Source: Planctomycetaceae bacterium (GTDB taxonomy: Bacteria > Planctomycetota > Planctomycetia > Pirellulales > Pirellulaceae). From it: DNA of 64,000 nucleotides. The notes beneath the pieces were generated by a model that was not told the origin of the DNA, ran no database searches, and saw only the letters and a program-made list of their open reading frames with translations. Positions within the stretch are counted from its first letter, which is position 1, and each line of letters starts with the position of its first letter. Made by a program: the position numbers and the translations under genes. This document shows, piece after piece, positions 60,560 to 64,000 of the stretch. The stretch lies in NCBI GenBank assembly GCA_002862205.1, contig PKCN01000072.1:1-64000 (forward strand), written 5' to 3'.

Positions 60560-63366
60560 GCCAAAGTGATCACACTCAACCTGACTTGGACTCAAAACCA
60601 AAACAGTCGCCTGCTCCAACAAGAGCAGATCATTTCGATCTCGATAAACTTGGTGAACAGTTCTCGAAAGCGATCCGTGAAGGCAAATACCCGAACATTG
60701 ATGCCTACACAAATCTGTATCCCGAAAATGCGAATGAAATCCGCGAGTTATTGGAATCAATCTCGCTCATTGAAACATTCAAGCAATCAAGGATTGCAGT
60801 TTCAGATCCAACCGCGCGACAACCTGCTTTCACAGAACTCGACGACTACAAGATCATTCGTGAAATTGGTCGTGGCGGGATGGGCATCGTTTTTGAAGCC
60901 ATTCATGAACCGCTGGGCCGAAAAGTCGCCATCAAGGTATTGGCAAACAACCTACTAGGTGATTCGAAACATCTCATTCGATTTCGACGTGAGGCCCGTG
61001 CCGCAGCTAAGCTAAGACACACCAATATCGTGCCGGTGTTCGGGGTTGGAACCAGTGGAGAACATCACTACTACGTGATGGACTACATCGATGGGATGAG
61101 CCTGCATCAATGGTTGACTTGCAATGATAAAGATCGTGCCCATGCAGCAGCGACTGTCGATGCCAACACTTTCACAGATTCTGAAAGCGACCAGTTCGAA
61201 GAGACGGGAGGCCTGCATCAACCTGGCTCAGAGCGTGTACTTGCAGAAGATATGTCAACCTATCAGCGGTGGGTCGCAAAACTTGGCATCTCGGCATCTG
61301 ATGCATTGCATTATGCCCATGCACAAGGCGTCCTGCATCGTGACATCAAACCCGCCAATCTGCTTCTGGACCGGCACAATACCCTCTGGATTGCTGATTT
61401 TGGGTTAGCCAAGCTTGCAGAACAAAAGGCGGTCACTGCCACTGGTGACATCGTGGGTACGCCCCAGTACATGCCACCTGAATCATTTGAAGGCGACTAT
61501 GACATTCGCAGTGAGGTCTACGCGTTGGGCTTGACGCTCTATGAACTACTCACTTTGCGACCCGCTATCGAAGGCAATGGCACGGCAGACATCATCCGAA
61601 AAGCAACTCAGGGAGTCACTGTCCGCCCACGGAAACTGAATCCAAAGATCGCACCGGATTTTGAAACGATTCTTCTGAAGGCTTTGTCACATGATCCCGA
61701 GGACCGATACACCAATGCCGGGGAACTGCGTGACGACTTGACTTGTTTTCTTGCCGACCTTCCCATCGCGGCTCGCAAGACAAATCCGATAGAGCGGATG
61801 ATTCGCTGGTCTCGCCGCGAACCCAAAGTTGCAGCACTTACAATTGCTACGTTCACACTATTGGTTGCTCTGGCGGGTGTCTCAGCCGTTGGATTCTGGC
61901 AAACAAAAGAAGCCCTCCGTCGGGCACAAGCGTCCGAACAATCTTCCAAGCAGTCTCTTGTGCTCGAAACGAAGGCTAGAAATGACGCTGACCGACAACG
62001 ACAACTTGCACAGGACAATCTGCAAGTTGCAGTCACAGCACTCAACGAAGTCATGGAAAACATATCCCGTCGGGGAATCGAAGCGGGAGCTGAATTCCTC
62101 GGAGAAGTGACGGATACAACGTCGCCAAACGTCTCTGCAGAAGACGCCGAATTACTGAATTCCCTACTCGGCTTTTTCGACGAATTAGGTAAAAACAACA
62201 GCAAGGACCTGCTAGCTGAATCTGCCGTTGCAGCTAAATACGCCGGTGATATCAGCATGCGGTTTGGAGATTTACAAAGGGCAGAAGCAGCCTTCAACGA
62301 ATCGTTAAAAAGAACACGCGAACTGGCCGCATGCGACCCAGATGCTACAGCACACGTCGTCGCTCAGGCTGCTATTCTGAACGAACTGGCTCTGATCACT
62401 GGCCTGCGTGGACGACTCAAACACGCGGACAATATTTTTTTCCGAACCAAGAATTTATTGGAATCCTGCGCCGACGTCATGGCAACGGAGGAAGGACAAT
62501 TTCAGCATGCAATTGCACACCGTCTGGTCGCTTCTCACGCCACACGAATAGGACTCGACGACCCTAACCCTAACCAGAGGACAGGTCGCTTGTGGTTGTC
62601 ACGTCGAGTGCGATTACCTGAGTTCAAACTCGAAATTGAGATCACACGGGCCGTCCTCCAGGAATCCATTGATGTCCTAACCCAATTGACGCTGGAGCAT
62701 CCAGAGGATCAAAAATACCGTGTGGAATTGGCAAGGGCCTACCGGGACAAAGCAGTAACCGCTTCACTTGCTCGTAACCGTAACGAAGCAGAGAGGTCCA
62801 TTCAGAAGTCAATTACGCTGTTCCGTGAACTGCTCGCTGCAAATCCTAATTTGGACGCCGTCCGTTACGAACTTGCATTAACGCTGTGCAGCAGTGATAC
62901 CTTCAATATGAACTTCCTCCGCCGGTCGATTGAGGCCCATGAATTGTGCCTCAAGCTTCTGGAGAAATCTCCTGACCTGCCCCATTTCCAGGCATTGCAC
63001 GCCTCCATACGCGCGACGCTCGCCGCCCATCAAATGCGAACGGAAAAATACAAAGTTGCCGAAGCCACATGGCAGGAAGTTCTGGGAATTTACGAATCCC
63101 TGATTGCAAGCTCACCTAATGTGCTCCTCTACGAAAGACGTCACAGTGATACGTTGGAATCTCTTGCGGAACTGAAAATAAGACAAGGTGATCGAGATGC
63201 TGCTCGGAATTATCTTGACCAAGCCATCGAAGATTTGTCTCTTGCCATAAAACGTAATCCCAATTCACCAATCATTCGATTGCAATTAAATCGACTGATA
63301 AATCGGGCGAATCGGCAAGCAAACGCTGAAAAGACAAGTGGTTCCCAAGCGGCAACCGGTAAATAG
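60556..63366 (+). CDS. Membrane Ser/Thr protein kinase with C-terminal TPR-like region
   Basis: A 936-residue protein. The kinase domain starts at about residue 97: IIREIGRGGMGIVFEAIHEPLGRKVAIKVLA (ATP loop and Lys127), VLHRDIKPANLLLD, IADFGLAKL, GTPQYMPPESF, EVYALGLTLYELLTL. All catalytic residues are present. In the middle of the domain is a Asp/Glu/Ala-rich insertion (about 190-235). A membrane segment lies at about 428-446 (TIATFTLLVALAGVSAVGFW). The outer part has a helical coiled-coil segment and TPR-like repeats (LARAYRDKAVTASLARNRNEAERSIQKSITLFRELL, HEVLGIYESLIAS). Gene overlaps the sigma factor by four bases. A typical planctomycete signal pair. Confidence 0.92.
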   Translation: MSQSDHTQPDLDSKPKQSPAPTRADHFDLDKLGEQFSKAIREGKYPNIDAYTNLYPENANEIRELLESISLIETFKQSRIAVSDPTARQPAFTELDDYKIIREIGRGGMGIVFEAIHEPLGRKVAIKVLANNLLGDSKHLIRFRREARAAAKLRHTNIVPVFGVGTSGEHHYYVMDYIDGMSLHQWLTCNDKDRAHAAATVDANTFTDSESDQFEETGGLHQPGSERVLAEDMSTYQRWVAKLGISASDALHYAHAQGVLHRDIKPANLLLDRHNTLWIADFGLAKLAEQKAVTATGDIVGTPQYMPPESFEGDYDIRSEVYALGLTLYELLTLRPAIEGNGTADIIRKATQGVTVRPRKLNPKIAPDFETILLKALSHDPEDRYTNAGELRDDLTCFLADLPIAARKTNPIERMIRWSRREPKVAALTIATFTLLVALAGVSAVGFWQTKEALRRAQASEQSSKQSLVLETKARNDADRQRQLAQDNLQVAVTALNEVMENISRRGIEAGAEFLGEVTDTTSPNVSAEDAELLNSLLGFFDELGKNNSKDLLAESAVAAKYAGDISMRFGDLQRAEAAFNESLKRTRELAACDPDATAHVVAQAAILNELALITGLRGRLKHADNIFFRTKNLLESCADVMATEEGQFQHAIAHRLVASHATRIGLDDPNPNQRTGRLWLSRRVRLPEFKLEIEITRAVLQESIDVLTQLTLEHPEDQKYRVELARAYRDKAVTASLARNRNEAERSIQKSITLFRELLAANPNLDAVRYELALTLCSSDTFNMNFLRRSIEAHELCLKLLEKSPDLPHFQALHASIRATLAAHQMRTEKYKVAEATWQEVLGIYESLIASSPNVLLYERRHSDTLESLAELKIRQGDRDAARNYLDQAIEDLSLAIKRNPNSPIIRLQLNRLINRANRQANAEKTSGSQAATGK

Positions 63367-63517
63367 AAGGCTGACCTCCCCCGTGATAGCCAAGAGGGGG
63401 ACGTTGTCAAAACCGCCCCGGCCACCGATTTGCTGCTCCAACGCAACCACACGCAGGGCCGGATGCTCAACCTGTTCAGCCCCTGCTCTGAGCATTGCTA
63501 CATCTACCGAAGATTGG

Positions 63518-64000
63518 CTATTGAAACCAGAAGCTCAAGACATCCTCGACACGTTCTTCCTCCAACATTTCGTGGGCGACCAATTCGTCGGCCAGCGCGG
63601 CGACTGCCGCCCAAACTTGCTCCAACTGAATTCGCCGCTTGAGTTCAACAATGATGATTTCCAGCCCACGCATGCGTTGCCTCTCATCGCCCCACATTGG
63701 CGTTGCAGTTTTCCAAGCCTGCTCCCAATCATGCTTCCAAGGACCAAATACCGCTGGATGATAGGATTCTTCCCGGTAGACCATTTCCGCCACTGGCCCC
63801 GCAAGAACCGTCAAAATTTCGCGTTTTCGCTGCCAGTCGAGATTAGGGTCGACCCTTCCCCAATGAATCCGGCAGTCGCCAAAACGGGCTGGTAGACAGT
63901 CATCTTCTTCACCGCCAAGTTGCATCCCCTGAACAGTACCGCCCAACGCATAGCCAATGACCGCATGGCCGGACTCGTGGTAGGCGGTCAGCGTTTCTTC
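63518..64000 (-). CDS. M41-like zinc metallopeptidase domain protein, partial
   Basis: The gene runs off the right edge; 160 codons are visible, ending at 63518. The first residues in the window are EETLTAYHESGHAVIGYALGG, with the HESGH zinc motif at once. Then come VDPNLDWQRKREILTVLAGPVAEM and PWKHDWEQAWKTA, which suits the M41 segment with the third ligand (Asp of KHDWEQ). The C-terminus (HEMLEEERVEDVLSFW) is helical. No AAA+ domain can be present in the visible part. It resembles the short M41-like protein at 313-888, but the spacing and sequence differ much. Confidence 0.72.
   Translation of the reverse strand, partial: EETLTAYHESGHAVIGYALGGTVQGMQLGGEEDDCLPARFGDCRIHWGRVDPNLDWQRKREILTVLAGPVAEMVYREESYHPAVFGPWKHDWEQAWKTATPMWGDERQRMRGLEIIIVELKRRIQLEQVWAAVAALADELVAHEMLEEERVEDVLSFWFQ

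Noticed and set aside
1-64000. tRNA, rRNA or mobile elements
   Set aside because: No cloverleaf-like sequence in the gaps that I could fold by eye, no rRNA signature, and no transposase, integrase or terminal inverted repeats.

Overview
The window looks like chromosomal DNA from a planctomycete (phylum Planctomycetota, probably a marine Pirellulales- or Planctomycetales-type organism). The evidence is the set of families: a DUF1549/DUF1553 protein with heme-type CxxCH motifs next to a Tat-exported DUF1501 protein, a ThuA plus 3-keto-disaccharide hydrolase (DUF1080) fusion, an ECF sigma factor overlapping a large TPR-containing Ser/Thr kinase, secreted PQQ-like beta-propellers, an HD-GYP protein with the planctomycete-style N-terminus, an LL-diaminopimelate aminotransferase and an NPYQP-type membrane protein. 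Genes are densely packed on both strands, Shine-Dalgarno signals are weak or absent, and GTG/TTG starts seem common. I see no rRNA, tRNA, CRISPR array, insertion sequence, integrase or phage gene.

Region by region. 1-5.1 kb: start of a Tex protein (cut by the left edge), a stand-alone M41-like peptidase, a di-heme cytochrome c peroxidase with a tandem repeat after its signal peptide, a secreted sialate O-acetylesterase-like protein, an exported possible beta-barrel, and an SRAP protein. 5.5-9.4 kb: TrkH potassium transporter, NfeD/ClpP-class membrane protease, TM2 protein. 9.6-15.1 kb: error-prone DNA polymerase DnaE2, a membrane protein, LpxB. 15.4-22.5 kb: an exported cysteine-rich repeat protein with a strong terminator, a cupin, two PQQ-like beta-propellers, and a receiver domain lacking its phospho-acceptor Asp. 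22.6-27.4 kb: PanD and a YdcZ-type transporter, then a fatty-acid-type cluster (FabZ-like dehydratase, long acyl carrier protein, FabZ-like protein with Tyr in place of the catalytic His, FabF), a zinc-finger/anti-sigma-like protein and a small conserved-looking protein.

27.7-37.6 kb: beta-CASP metallo-beta-lactamase, FAD oxidoreductase, exported TPR protein, ThuA-DUF1080 protein, HemB with a methyltransferase, and an overlapping HD-GYP/PilZ pair (cyclic-di-GMP). 37.9-46.9 kb: a 1047-residue membrane pseudokinase, then GlgA, GalT and a GH57 glucanotransferase (alpha-glucan and sugar-nucleotide metabolism). 46.9-54.8 kb: soluble histidine kinase, DapL, ribosomal protein S20, then a CobA-HemD fusion, a carboxymuconolactone decarboxylase-like protein, MobA and MoeA (siroheme and molybdenum cofactor supply), and an NPYQP membrane protein. 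54.8-64 kb: a minus-strand operon (EF-hand protein, DUF1549/DUF1553, DUF1501), the ECF sigma/kinase pair, and a second stand-alone M41-like peptidase cut by the right edge.

The least expected items are the pseudokinase with a secretin/STN-like C-terminal domain, the fatty-acid cluster with an apparently inactivated dehydratase and an ACP with an insertion, the CGCEEPA-repeat exported protein, and the Asp-less receiver. All functional statements come from motif reading only; no database search was possible.
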